Source: Acidobacteriota bacterium (GTDB lineage Bacteria; Acidobacteriota; Terriglobia; Terriglobales; SCQP01). From it: DNA of 64,000 nt. Shown piece by piece: positions 33,960-43,090 of this stretch (the first letter of the stretch is position 1; each line of letters begins with the position of its first letter). The position numbers were made by a program, and so were the translations under genes. The notes under the pieces are model-generated. The model saw only the letters and a program-made list of their open reading frames with translations. It did no database searches and was not told the DNA's origin. Location of the stretch: the NCBI GenBank assembly GCA_027459505.1, contig DAIDIE010000029.1, positions 1 through 64,000 on the forward strand. The letters are read 5' to 3'.

Positions 33960-34234
33960 GAAGACGACTGGGAACCAGATGTGGGTTGAAGAGAAACCTG
34001 TTCGCCGGGTTGGAGATAGCTTTTGCGCCGGAACCAGTCCTCTAAGGCGTCGCGCAGTTCCGGCAGGGGGACCTGGAAGCTGGCCTCCAACAGACCCTCT
34101 TCGACCGGGAGCAGTTCGTCAAAGCGGGTCTCGCCGGTGAAGGAGCGCATGGCGAAGTTATCGAGGTATTTAAGCGGGCAGGCCCGTTCTCCCTCGGCGC
34201 TCTGCAAGACGACGCGAATTTTTCGAGCGAACAT
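33956..34234 (-). CDS. Hypothetical protein between gatB and Nudix
   Basis: 92 residues, not recognised. It has mixed alpha/beta character (KIRVVLQSAEGERACPLKYL, then LEDWFRRKSYLQPGEQVSL) and no membrane segment. It begins 21 bp after the gatB stop and overlaps the Nudix start by 4 nt. The three genes therefore form one transcript on the minus strand. Confidence 0.65.
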   Translation of the reverse strand: MFARKIRVVLQSAEGERACPLKYLDNFAMRSFTGETRFDELLPVEEGLLEASFQVPLPELRDALEDWFRRKSYLQPGEQVSLQPTSGSQSSS

Positions 34235-34255
34235 TCCCTTGCAATGGCTCCAGGG

Positions 34256-35737
34256 TCAGCCCAGTTTTGCCTTGAGCAGGTCGTTGACCAGGGCGGGGTT
34301 GGCCTGTCCTTTGGTCGCCTTCATGACCTGGCCGACGAAGAAGGCGAACAGAGGGGTTTTGCCGCCGCGGTACTGCTCCAGTTGTTTGGGGTTGGCGGCC
34401 ATGATCTCGTCAATGATCTTCTCCAGGGCGGCGGGATCGCTGACCTGTTGCAGGCCCATGCTGGCGACCAGGGAGCGGGGCGGCTCGCCGCTCTCGGCCA
34501 TTTTGGCGAAAACGTCCTTGGCCATCTTGCCGGAGATGGCGCCCTCGTCGATCAGCGCGGCCAACTCGGCAATCTGGTTGGGGCGCACCTTGGTGTCGGC
34601 CAGGGTGGTGTTGGTGGCTTTCATGTGGGCGGTGAGGTCGCCCATGATCCAATTGGCTACGGCCTTGGGATTTTTAGAGCCTTTGGCGGCAGCTTCGAAA
34701 TAATCCGCCAGCTCCTGGCTGACGGTAAGCACGTCGGCGTCGTAGGCAGTCAGGCCGTATTCGTTCATCAGCCGATTCCGCTTCTGCCGTGGCAGTTCCG
34801 GCAGGGTGGCGGCCAGCTCATCGCGCCAGGCGGAGGAGACGATCAAGGGCGCCAGATCGGGCTCGGGGAAGTAGCGGTAGTCGTGGGCCTGCTCTTTGGA
34901 GCGCATGGGGAAGGTCTTGCCTTCCGAGACGTTGAAGAGACGAGTCTCCTGGACGACCCTTCCGCCGCTCTCCAGAACTCCAATCTGCCGCTCGATTTCA
35001 TACTCCAGCGCGCGCTGCAGGTAACGGAAGGAGTTGAGGTTTTTGATTTCGGCTTTGGTGCCGAACTTCTCCGCGCCGCGCAGGCGGACGCTGACGTTGG
35101 CGTCGCAACGCAAGCTGCCCTCCTCCATGTTGCAGTCGGAGACGCCGAGGTAGAGCATGATCTCTTTCAGACGGGTGAGATATTCATAGGCTTCTTCCGG
35201 GGAACGCATATCCGGTTCGGAGACGATCTCGACCAAGGGCACCCCGGCGCGGTTTAAATCCACGTAGGAGAACTGATGGGAGTCGGCAAAGCCCTCGTGC
35301 ATGTTCTTGCCGGCGTCCTCTTCCATATGCAGGCGGGTGATGCCGATCTTGTGCGTGCCACCGTTTTTGGCGTCAACTTCCAACCAGCCGTGTTCGGCAA
35401 TAGGCTTATCGTACTGACTGATCTGGTAGCCCTTGGGCAGGTCGGGATAGAAGTAATTTTTGCGAGCAAACACCGAGCGCTCGTTGATTTGGCAATTCAG
35501 CGCCAGCGAGGCGCGAACCGCTTTGACCACGGCTTCGCGATTGAGAACCGGCAGCGCGCCGGGCAGTCCCAGACAAACCGGACAGGTCTGGCTATTGGCG
35601 GGGGCGCCAAAACGGGTCGAGCAGCCACAAAAAATCTTGGTGGCGGTATTGAGCTGAACGTGGACTTCAAGGCCAATGACCGGCTCGTATTTCTCAGCGG
35701 CCGCAGTCAAGGAGGTTTGCGCAATAGTGGTCGACAT
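34256..35737 (-). CDS. gatB: Asp-tRNA(Asn)/Glu-tRNA(Gln) amidotransferase subunit B
   Basis: 493 residues, full length. [23 protein letters not shown] and [15 protein letters not shown] carry the zinc cysteines of Gat[11 protein letters not shown]-type and [23 protein letters not shown] segments are intact, followed by the helical and YqeY-like tail domains ([21 protein letters not shown]). With GatA and GatC it converts misacylated Glu-tRNA(Gln) or Asp-tRNA(Asn). gatA and gatC are not in the window. It is the first gene of a minus-strand trio with the hypothetical and Nudix genes. Confidence 0.97.
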   Translation of the reverse strand: MSTTIAQTSLTAAAEKYEPVIGLEVHVQLNTATKIFCGCSTRFGAPANSQTCPVCLGLPGALPVLNREAVVKAVRASLALNCQINERSVFARKNYFYPDLPKGYQISQYDKPIAEHGWLEVDAKNGGTHKIGITRLHMEEDAGKNMHEGFADSHQFSYVDLNRAGVPLVEIVSEPDMRSPEEAYEYLTRLKEIMLYLGVSDCNMEEGSLRCDANVSVRLRGAEKFGTKAEIKNLNSFRYLQRALEYEIERQIGVLESGGRVVQETRLFNVSEGKTFPMRSKEQAHDYRYFPEPDLAPLIVSSAWRDELAATLPELPRQKRNRLMNEYGLTAYDADVLTVSQELADYFEAAAKGSKNPKAVANWIMGDLTAHMKATNTTLADTKVRPNQIAELAALIDEGAISGKMAKDVFAKMAESGEPPRSLVASMGLQQVSDPAALEKIIDEIMAANPKQLEQYRGGKTPLFAFFVGQVMKATKGQANPALVNDLLKAKLG

Positions 35738-35900
35738 GTTGGAACCGAGGCGGAAGGACCGGTGGAGCGCGGTCCGATCGCGGGAAGTTCTAGTTTAATC
35801 CACCCGGTGGGGAGCTAGCTGGCACCCGGGAATGTTCGGGGACGGCTAAAAAGTATTGCGCAGCAACCAAAACCCGGTCCACTCCGTTCTGAACCAAGGT

Positions 35901-36434
35901 ATGTGTCGCGTTTGCCCTTCCACCAGTGCTGGCATCCGATGGGCGCTCTGTTTCGCCGGCGCCCTGGTTGCGCTGACGACGGCAGGTTGTGGTCACCCGG
36001 CTGGACTTCCGGGAGCGCAACTTGCGTTGCGGCGCCTGCAGCGGGGTGAGTTTCCTACCGTGCCTTTACGATGGCAAAAAGCGCATCGGGAGTCAGTGGC
36101 GGAGAACTCGCCGTCCGCTACGTCCATGCCGCATGTGCAACAGGTTGCAGACGAGACGCCGGCAGGCAGCGACGCAGCCGCCATTTCCCCGAGCGAGGCC
36201 GGGCAAAACCGGCCAGCGCGGGGTGACGCTGCCCGGACGGTACGCAGCCCGGGCCTGACCGCCCCCTCCCGTCGTTTTGCCCGGCATTACCATCCGCGTT
36301 CGGGCGATGCCGTAACCTTCTCGGTTGTGCGGCGCGAGCCGGACTTCCGCGTGACCTATACCGCGCCGGTGGTGGCGAGCCGTAACAGCGGCCGCCGCCG
36401 CCCCGATGGGCACGTCATCTACGTGCAGAACTGA
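35901..36434 (+). CDS. Putative lipoprotein
   Basis: 177 residues from ATG 35901. A signal peptide with a lipobox (ALVALTTAGC, Cys30) suggests an outer- or inner-membrane lipoprotein. The mature part is Pro/Ala/Arg-rich and probably disordered up to residue 125. It ends in a short beta-like stretch (DAVTFSVVRREPDFRVTYTA). A longer reading from TTG 35856 is possible but has no ribosome-binding site. No family was recognised. The gene is divergent from gatB and convergent with murJ. Confidence 0.6.
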   Translation: MCRVCPSTSAGIRWALCFAGALVALTTAGCGHPAGLPGAQLALRRLQRGEFPTVPLRWQKAHRESVAENSPSATSMPHVQQVADETPAGSDAAAISPSEAGQNRPARGDAARTVRSPGLTAPSRRFARHYHPRSGDAVTFSVVRREPDFRVTYTAPVVASRNSGRRRPDGHVIYVQN

Positions 36435-36466
36435 GGGCCGTAGCGCCTGTGCGCGGGCGGCGGTAT

Positions 36467-38119
36467 TCACTCTCCGCCGGTGCGCGTTTCGCCCGAAGCG
36501 GTCAAGAACCCAACCCGCAGCCCAGCTTTGTTGAGGACGCGCGCGATCAGGCGTTGCGCCTCCGCAATGAGCTCGCCTACTCCAAACAACCGGGCGCATA
36601 AAGCGACCAGCAGCGTCCAGAACAGCGAGCCCAGCACAAACAGGGCTATTTCCTTGCGCCAGTGATAATGTGCCGGCTCAACGCGACGCAGTACAGAAGC
36701 CACAATTCCGCCGGGTAAGGCGGCGCAGAGCACGAGTTTGGGCAAAGCGCGCCAGCGGCGCGGTTTGAACGCCAACCATTGCTTGCGCTTCAGCAGCACC
36801 GCCAACACGACGGTCTGCGTCACGATTCCGGTATCGGAGGCGATGACCAGCCCGGTAACGCCCCACTGATGGGCGCACCAGACATAGAAGGGAATCATCA
36901 AGAGCGTGATCAGAGTGCCGGCCACCATGGGCGTCAGGGTGTCCTGGGTAGCGTAAAAGGCGCGAGCGTACAAACCCTGCACGCTCCAGAACACGAGGGA
37001 GAGCATGAAGATAGCGAAATACAGTGCGGTGGCATGGGCCTGGGCGGCGCCGAAGCGGCCACGTTCATAAACCAGCCGCACCACTGGGAGGGCTAGCGCC
37101 GCCAGCCAACTGGTGGCCAGCAGGGCGCCCGTTGCCGTGCGGAACACGGAACGGTCAACCGTTTCTCGAAACTGGTCCCACTTTTGCTCCGCCACCAGCC
37201 AGGTGTAAAACGGCATACTGGCCTGCCCGACGGCTTGCCCAAGAACGGCAATGGGAACGCGGGTCAGTTTCTTGGCAAAGTTGAGTTGCGCGATGGCTCC
37301 GGGAAAGGCGGCGCCCAGGTGGCGGATGATCCAGTCATCAGCCGTTACCAGGCTCACCCCGATCATGAGCGGCAAGGTCAGGTGCAGCCATTTGCGAAAG
37401 GCGGGATCGCCCCAGGCGAAATTGGGGCGGTAGCGCAATCCGGAACGCGCGGCCGCCCAAATGGGGGCGAGAAAGGGCCCCACCAGGGCGCCAGCCAGAG
37501 CGCCCACGGCCATGCCGGCAATTCCCAGCCAATGGCCGAAAACAACGCCCCCGGCGATCATGCAGAGGTTATAGATAAGCGGCGTCAGCGCCGGAATCAG
37601 GAATGAGCCGCGCGCATACAGTACCGCCATGGCCAGGCTGCCGACACAAAAAAACAACTGCGCGGGTAGCAGCACGCGCGTCATCCAGACGCAGGAGGCA
37701 AGTTGAGCGGCCGTGAACTGGGGCACATACCAGCGCAATACGGCCGGCGTCCATAGCTCGCCAGCGGCCACGCCCACAATGAGCAACACGGATAGGAACG
37801 TCGCCACAGTGGAAAAGACACGGTACCCCTCCTGCTCTTCCTTGGCGACAATGTAATCGCTGAAAAGGGTGATGAACGTAATCGAGAGCGCGCCGCCAGC
37901 AACCAGATAGTTCAACCAGTCGGGAATGGTGAAGGCGGTAACGAAGGCGTCCGTGGCGCGCCCGGCGCCAAAGGCGTAAGCCACGTAGGCATCGCGGAAA
38001 TAGCCGACGAAGCGCGAAGCCAGGACCGCGGCCATCATCAGCAGCGCGGTGCCGCCGAGGGTGGGGCGGCGGTGCGGTGTGGAGGTGGAAGCGGTGGGGG
38101 AAGACGGCGGCTGCGGCAT
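36467..38119 (-). CDS. murJ: Lipid II flippase MurJ (MviN)
   Basis: 550 residues, about 14 transmembrane helices, MOP superfamily. The family opening appears as ALLMMAAVLASRFVGYFRDAYVAYAFGAG followed by AFTIPDWLNYLVAGGALSITFITLFS. Later segments such as LFFCVGSLAMAVLYARGSF, TRVPIAVLGQAVGQASMPFY, FWSVQGLYARAFYATQDT and GVTGLVIASDTGI are typical of MurJ rather than of sugar-repeat flippases. It moves lipid-linked peptidoglycan precursor across the inner membrane. It is monocistronic between the lipoprotein gene and a GNAT gene. Confidence 0.93.
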   Translation of the reverse strand: MPQPPSSPTASTSTPHRRPTLGGTALLMMAAVLASRFVGYFRDAYVAYAFGAGRATDAFVTAFTIPDWLNYLVAGGALSITFITLFSDYIVAKEEQEGYRVFSTVATFLSVLLIVGVAAGELWTPAVLRWYVPQFTAAQLASCVWMTRVLLPAQLFFCVGSLAMAVLYARGSFLIPALTPLIYNLCMIAGGVVFGHWLGIAGMAVGALAGALVGPFLAPIWAAARSGLRYRPNFAWGDPAFRKWLHLTLPLMIGVSLVTADDWIIRHLGAAFPGAIAQLNFAKKLTRVPIAVLGQAVGQASMPFYTWLVAEQKWDQFRETVDRSVFRTATGALLATSWLAALALPVVRLVYERGRFGAAQAHATALYFAIFMLSLVFWSVQGLYARAFYATQDTLTPMVAGTLITLLMIPFYVWCAHQWGVTGLVIASDTGIVTQTVVLAVLLKRKQWLAFKPRRWRALPKLVLCAALPGGIVASVLRRVEPAHYHWRKEIALFVLGSLFWTLLVALCARLFGVGELIAEAQRLIARVLNKAGLRVGFLTASGETRTGGE

Positions 38120-38218
38120 GCTGTGGCAATGTTAGCAGCAGCCGCCCGCGGCCTCGCAGGGGAGATGGCCGCACTGCAGGAGCGGATCGCGAGCAGGTTC
38201 GCTGATCCGCAAGCGCAC

Positions 38219-38749
38219 TCAGGCGGGGCTTACGTTCATCTTGTACACCGCTTGGCGCACGCGCTCTTGCCCAATCGTCGTATCGGCCGGTCCATCGTAG
38301 ACAAAGCCCTGCTTTTCATACCAGCGCCGCGCCGCCGTGAGCCCTTCATGCACGGCCACCCAGAGAATTGGAATCCCGGCTTCGCGGGCCGCTCCCACCA
38401 CCGCCGCCAGCAAATGCTGGCCGTAGCCTTTGCTTTGCGTCTCGGGCAGCAGGTAAAGGCTGCGCAAAACCGCGCCCGGAGGATCGTCAGCCGGCGTGCC
38501 CAGAGACATCATCGCGAATCCCACCGGCCGTTGCCCTTCCAGCGCAAGGAATCCACGCACTTCGGGACGGGCATGCAACTTGCGGAGCCAGTCGGCGTTG
38601 TAGGCGCGGCGCAAATGCTCATCGCGTGAAGCGGGCGGGATCAGGCCCTGATAGGTGGCAATCCAGGCATCGCGCGCCAGTTGCTCGATGGCGGCGCTGT
38701 CCTCGGCAGTACTGGGGCGGATGGTGACCGCGGCGTTCTCGGTTGTCAT
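38219..38749 (-). CDS. GNAT family N-acetyltransferase
   Basis: 176 residues from ATG 38749, with another ATG at 38761 also possible. TIRPSTAEDSAAIEQLARDAW is the usual GNAT opening. The acetyl-CoA loop is LRSLYLLPETQSKGYGQHLL (the Q-x-x-G-x-G element), and the last strand has RRWYEKQGFVYDG. The substrate is unknown; the context gives no help. The predicted size is normal for the family. Confidence 0.88.
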   Translation of the reverse strand: MTTENAAVTIRPSTAEDSAAIEQLARDAWIATYQGLIPPASRDEHLRRAYNADWLRKLHARPEVRGFLALEGQRPVGFAMMSLGTPADDPPGAVLRSLYLLPETQSKGYGQHLLAAVVGAAREAGIPILWVAVHEGLTAARRWYEKQGFVYDGPADTTIGQERVRQAVYKMNVSPA

Positions 38750-38835
38750 CCCTTCCAGCATACCTCGCCCGGCGAATGTCAGTGTCGCAGTAAAGCAGCA
38801 GGAGCGGCGCAGCCGAATGTGCGCTGGAGCACAAA

Positions 38836-39375
38836 TCAGGCGGCGCGGGGGACGCCTGAGCTTTCGGCAACTGGGCTGGCCGTGAGCTTGCTGAGCCCTT
38901 CCAGGGTGAGCCACACCCCAGCCCCATAAACAAGGTGAGCGCCCAGGGCTTTTGCGTGCAGGCTGGTGGGGTACTCACGCGGATGTTTCGCGAAGCCCAG
39001 CTTGTAGAGCATCCAGAGATCGCCGAAGGCCCACAAGGCGGCTCCCAAGGGTTGGCCAGCAAAGGCATCGAGGGGAACAGGGGTCAAGCGGCTTAACCCG
39101 GCAATGGCGCCCCAGGTGATGCCGTATCCCCAGTGCACAGCGTTGCCGCCGGAGAGCAACAACTCGCGCGAGGGCTGCTTGATCCCAGCGGTTTTGATAA
39201 CTTTCTCGGCGACCTTGGCGGTGGTGGGAAGGCCGCTCTGCCCTGAGGAGGGCTGAGGCTTGAAGAGCCGTTTCACGAGACCAAAGTAGCCGTTCATGAG
39301 CAGAGTCCCTGCAATTCCGGCCAGCAGTCCAGTTGCCAGATTCGCCTGCCAATTCGCCGCTGCTTGTTGCGCCAT
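38836..39375 (-). CDS. Integral membrane hypothetical protein (DUF1440-like)
   Basis: 179 residues from ATG 39375, which has AGGAG 7 nt upstream. Helices are visible at NLATGLLAGIAGTLLMNGYF, WGYGITWGAIAGLSRL, PLGAALWAFGDLWMLYKLG and AHLVYGAGVWLTLEGL. The pattern of a soluble loop after the first helix followed by helices with WG/GxxxG motifs resembles YagU/DUF1440 inner-membrane proteins. Function unknown. It is on the same strand as, and 86 bp upstream of, the GNAT gene. Confidence 0.7.
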   Translation of the reverse strand: MAQQAAANWQANLATGLLAGIAGTLLMNGYFGLVKRLFKPQPSSGQSGLPTTAKVAEKVIKTAGIKQPSRELLLSGGNAVHWGYGITWGAIAGLSRLTPVPLDAFAGQPLGAALWAFGDLWMLYKLGFAKHPREYPTSLHAKALGAHLVYGAGVWLTLEGLSKLTASPVAESSGVPRAA

Positions 39376-39598
39376 TGTCTCGCTCCTGAGTTGTATCGCG
39401 AAGTGAGAGCCCTGGCAAACGCGTGCCGTTGCATCTGAGTTGGCGGTGGAGAGCGATCTCCAGGGTGGGCTGCGCGCGGTGGCGTGGTCTGTTGCCGCCG
39501 GTAGGGATGCTAAGGGGCTGGCGCGGGAGGGCACTAAACTAGAGAAAGAGTCCCCGCATCGAAAGAGTCCCCGCATCAAGCGACAAGGAACCCCGCCA

Positions 39599-41758
39599 AT
39601 GGAAGTGAACGCCAGCAATGCCCTTGCTCAATGCCAGAGTGCATATCTGAAGAGCGCCGCTCACCAGCCCGTGCACTGGTTTGCGTGGGGCGAGCAGGCA
39701 TTTGCCGCCGCCCGCCAGGAAGACAAGCCGATTCTGCTGGATGTGGGCGCCGTCTGGTGCCACTGGTGTCACGTGATGGACCGGGAGAGCTACGAAGATG
39801 CGGCGCTGGCGGAGGTGATTAACCGGCACTTTGTCGCGGTGAAGGTGGACCGGGATGAGCGGCCCGATGTGGACAGCCGCTACCAGGCGGCGGTGAGCGC
39901 TTTGTCGGGGCAAGGCGGTTGGCCCTTAACGGTGTTTCTAACGCCACAGGGCGAGCCGTTTTACGGCGGCACGTATTTTCCGCCGCACGACGGCATGGGC
40001 AGACCAAGCTTCCGCCGGGTTCTGGAGAGCGTGGCGCAGGCTTACCGGGAGCAGCACGAGAAGGTATTGGAAACCGCGGCCAAGCTGATGCAGGTGCTGC
40101 AATCGGCGGAAGACCACACGGAAGAGGGAGGCGCGGCGCCGCACAGTTTACCGGACGATGTTCTCGACAGCGCGGTCAAGATGTTTGACTTTCGCCATGG
40201 CGGATTTGGCAGCGCTCCCAAGTTTCCGCATCCCGCCATCCTCGATCTCATGCTGGACCGCTATGCGCACGGCAACGATCAGACGCTGGGCAGCATGGCG
40301 ACGGCAACGCTGGAAAAAATGGCACAGGGAGGCGTTTACGACCAACTCGGGGGAGGTTTCCACCGTTACAGCGTTGATGAGCGCTGGTGCGTTCCGCACT
40401 TCGAGAAGATGTCGTACGACAACTCCGAGCTGCTGAAGAACTACGTTCACGGCTGGCAGGTGACGGGCGCGAAGCTGGCCTGGGACACCAGCATAGATAT
40501 TGTGCGTTGGGTGGATGGATGGATGACGGACCGCGCCGACGGTGGTTTTTTCGCCAGTCAGGACGCCGATGTTTCCCTGGACGATGATGGCGACTACTTC
40601 ACCTGGACGCGGGCCGAGGCGGAAGCGGTGCTCACCGGCGAGCAGTTCCGTCTGGTCAGCGAGTATTTCGATATCGGCGAAACCGGCGAGATGCACCACA
40701 ATCACGCCAGGAACGTTTTATGGATTGGCGCCTCATTAGAGCAGGTGGCGCGGCGGATTGGAATTCCAGTGGAGGGGGCGGCTGAACTTCTGGGTGACGC
40801 GAAGCGCCGCATGTATGAGGCACGTTGCCGCCGCCCCACACCCTATATCGATCAAACCCTTTACACCAGTTGGAACGCGATGTTCGTCAGCGCCTACCTG
40901 CAGGCGGCCACTGCGATGGCGGCTCATGCGCAGGGCCAGGACCGGGTCCGGCTGAATGAAGCGCGGCGTTTTGCGCTGCGCACGCTGGACCGTTTCCTCG
41001 ACCGCATGGCCGAAGGGAAGGGGATTACGCATGCCCCCTTCAGAGGTGGTGATGGGGTAACCGATTCGGAAGGACTTTTCCCGCTTGATGACCAGGTATT
41101 CACCGCCTTGGCCTGCCTGGACGCCTTTGAGGCAACCGCCGATGCTGGTTATTACGCGAAGGCGGTGGAACTCTGTGAAGTTTGCCTGCACAGGTATTGG
41201 GACGAGAGGCAGGGCGGGTTTTATGATCTGCCCAGGGAACCAGAGGAGGGCGATTCGGACCGACGGCGCCCTGGAGTATTGAGCGTGCCCCGCAAGCCTC
41301 TGCAGGACTCGCCCACGCCGTCGGGTAATGGATCGGCACTGATCCTGTCACAGCGTCTCTACGCTCTCTCACACGACGAGCGCCTTGCCGGAATCTCCGA
41401 TCATTTGCTGCGCGTTTTCGGCAAACGGGTCAGCGAGTATGGTTTGTCTGCGGCAAGCTTTGCCATTGGCGCACAGCTACGGCTGCAACCCCCGCTGCAG
41501 ATCCTGATCATTGGGAATGATCTGCCGCACACCAACGAGCTGGAGCGCGCTGCGCGCCGGCCGTTCCGGTTAGGCAAGGCGGTGTTCCGCTTTGTTCCGG
41601 GAGCGGCGACAGAGGCACTGCCCCAGTTGCTGCAACAGACGCTCGACGGTTTTCCGGCGCATCTGGCGCCGGCTGCTCTGGTCTGCGAAGGGTACACGTG
41701 CCGTGCGCCGGTACAGGACCCGGAGCAGTTAACTCGTCTGCTCCATGAAGTGATCTGA
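39599..41758 (+). CDS. DUF255 thioredoxin-domain protein (YyaL/SSP411 type)
   Basis: 719 residues. The N-terminal thioredoxin-like domain carries VWCHWCHVMDRESYED with Cys54 and Cys57, then GWPLTVFLTPQGEPFYGGTYFPP. From about residue 170 onwards an alpha/alpha barrel resembling sugar epimerases follows, with HGGFGSAPKFPHP, GGGFHRYSVDERWCVPHFEKM, TLYTSWNAMFVSAYL and PSGNGSALILSQRLY, all family landmarks. Biochemical role is not established for the family; a redox or sugar-related function is proposed. It is transcribed alone; a dispersed repeat lies directly downstream. Confidence 0.93.
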   Translation: MEVNASNALAQCQSAYLKSAAHQPVHWFAWGEQAFAAARQEDKPILLDVGAVWCHWCHVMDRESYEDAALAEVINRHFVAVKVDRDERPDVDSRYQAAVSALSGQGGWPLTVFLTPQGEPFYGGTYFPPHDGMGRPSFRRVLESVAQAYREQHEKVLETAAKLMQVLQSAEDHTEEGGAAPHSLPDDVLDSAVKMFDFRHGGFGSAPKFPHPAILDLMLDRYAHGNDQTLGSMATATLEKMAQGGVYDQLGGGFHRYSVDERWCVPHFEKMSYDNSELLKNYVHGWQVTGAKLAWDTSIDIVRWVDGWMTDRADGGFFASQDADVSLDDDGDYFTWTRAEAEAVLTGEQFRLVSEYFDIGETGEMHHNHARNVLWIGASLEQVARRIGIPVEGAAELLGDAKRRMYEARCRRPTPYIDQTLYTSWNAMFVSAYLQAATAMAAHAQGQDRVRLNEARRFALRTLDRFLDRMAEGKGITHAPFRGGDGVTDSEGLFPLDDQVFTALACLDAFEATADAGYYAKAVELCEVCLHRYWDERQGGFYDLPREPEEGDSDRRRPGVLSVPRKPLQDSPTPSGNGSALILSQRLYALSHDERLAGISDHLLRVFGKRVSEYGLSAASFAIGAQLRLQPPLQILIIGNDLPHTNELERAARRPFRLGKAVFRFVPGAATEALPQLLQQTLDGFPAHLAPAALVCEGYTCRAPVQDPEQLTRLLHEVI

Positions 41759-42013
41759 CGAGAGGCACGGCCTCGTCTCCTGAGCCGCCCGCCGGCATTG
41801 CTCTCCGTTGGGTCGCTGGCACGTTCTCCAGTGAGAACGTGAAGCCGCCGATGCCGGGCTCCTCTCCCGCGCGGGGGGCCGCCCTTCGGAATTTCGCGGC
41901 CCTCCACTGGCGATCTCCTCCGGCGATCTCTCCCGCCGGGAGGACTCGGTGGCTCGCTCCTGTAGATGTCTCGTGCCGGCCGCAATACATTAAATTTGCC
42001 TGAACCTGGACCT
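41759..42013. repeat. Dispersed repeat resembling 1519-1620
   Basis: GAGGCACGGCCTC-(N)-GAGCCG near 41762 and CACTGGCGATCTCC / GGCGATCTC words at 41900-41935 match the order of words at 1519-1620 (GGAGGCACGGCCTC, CCGAGCCGCACGGCC, GACTGGCGATCTCC). A hairpin ACGTTCTCCAGTGAGAACGT lies at 41821-41840. No gene is supported. Confidence 0.55.
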
Positions 42014-42229
42014 TCAGGCAGCTTCTGTTCCGCGGTTTCGATCAGGCGAGGCCAATTCGCCGCGGGAGCTTAAAGTGAGGGCGTTCAGTTCGTCGAGCGC
42101 CTCGATGGCGTGCTGCACCATCCGCACATGACGCGGGGTTCGTGCTAAAGCCAGCAGGCTGTCCAGTGTGGCCTGCACGCTGTCCAGCCGTTCACGGATC
42201 TTTTCGTCCCGGGTTTGTGTGAGTCCCAT
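42014..42229 (-). CDS. Small hypothetical protein
   Basis: 71 residues, helical and charged (KIRERLDSVQATLDSLLALA, then VQHAIEALDELNALTL). No family was recognised. ATG 42229 is used; an upstream ATG at 42259 adds ten residues. It is divergent from the receiver-PilZ gene, which begins 165 bp away. Confidence 0.5.
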   Translation of the reverse strand: MGLTQTRDEKIRERLDSVQATLDSLLALARTPRHVRMVQHAIEALDELNALTLSSRGELASPDRNRGTEAA

Positions 42230-42394
42230 AAGCCTGTATAGGCGGAATTCAAAGTGCAATCAAGAGCGGCCGGGCAGGTGCTTGACGGATGCGTGTTGAA
42301 CCGCCAAACTGTGCCATAACTCTGCTTGCAGTCTCGCTGGCCAAATCCAGCTTGCCAAAGTGGAGGAGTGTGGTGGCACACTGGACAGCGAAGA

Positions 42395-43084
42395 ATGCCC
42401 TTTCGACTCATGCTGGTTGACGATGATGCCGCGGTGCTGGATGTGGTGCAATCCATTGTGCAGGACCTGGACTGCGAGATCCTCGCCTACACCGATAGCC
42501 GCGAGGCGGCGGAGAGCATCAGCCGGCAGAAGCTGCACGCCGCCTTTGTGGACCTGCGCATGCCGCACATCGACGGATTGGAACTGACGCGGCGGATCCG
42601 CCGCTCGCCCTCCAACAGCAAGATTCCGGTGGTCATGATCACAGGGCAGGGGGACGCCAACACGCTGCGCGAAGGCTTCGCCGCCGGCGTCAGCTTTTTT
42701 CTCAACAAACCCATCAGCCGGGTGCGTGTGCGTGGATTGGTGAACGCGCTGCTGACCTCCATGTTGAGCGAGCAGATCGGCTATACGCGTCTGCCATTCT
42801 GCGCTGTCGTGGAATGCAGCGTGAATGAAAAGAAGTTTCCGGCCGTGAGTGTTGATCTGAGTCGCAGTGGCATGTTGCTGGAGCGTGCCACCGGATTGCA
42901 ACAGGGGGCGACGCTGCAAATGGAGTTTGAGCTGCCCAACACTGGCCAAGTGCTCAAAATCCGGGCTCGCGTAGTACGGGTGGCCAACCCTGATCGCGTT
43001 GGGGTGGAATTCATGTCGCTGTCGTCCAAAGACCGTGATTTGCTGTACAACTACATCCGGCAGCGCATGAAAGTACAGGCCTAG
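42395..43084 (+). CDS. Response regulator: receiver plus PilZ domain
   Basis: 229 residues. Residues 1-120 form a CheY-like receiver: LMLVDDDAAVLDVV, phospho-acceptor Asp53 in AAFVDLRMP, Thr in VVMITGQGD and Lys in FFLNKPIS. Residues about 135-225 are PilZ-like, with SVDLSRSGMLLE (the DxSxxG motif) and VGVEFMSLS. The upstream RxxxR motif is reduced to one arginine (TRLPFCAVVE), so c-di-GMP binding is uncertain. It could relay a histidine kinase signal to motility or exopolysaccharide output. No kinase gene is adjacent. Confidence 0.9.
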   Translation: MPFRLMLVDDDAAVLDVVQSIVQDLDCEILAYTDSREAAESISRQKLHAAFVDLRMPHIDGLELTRRIRRSPSNSKIPVVMITGQGDANTLREGFAAGVSFFLNKPISRVRVRGLVNALLTSMLSEQIGYTRLPFCAVVECSVNEKKFPAVSVDLSRSGMLLERATGLQQGATLQMEFELPNTGQVLKIRARVVRVANPDRVGVEFMSLSSKDRDLLYNYIRQRMKVQA

Positions 43085-43090
43085 TGGGAG

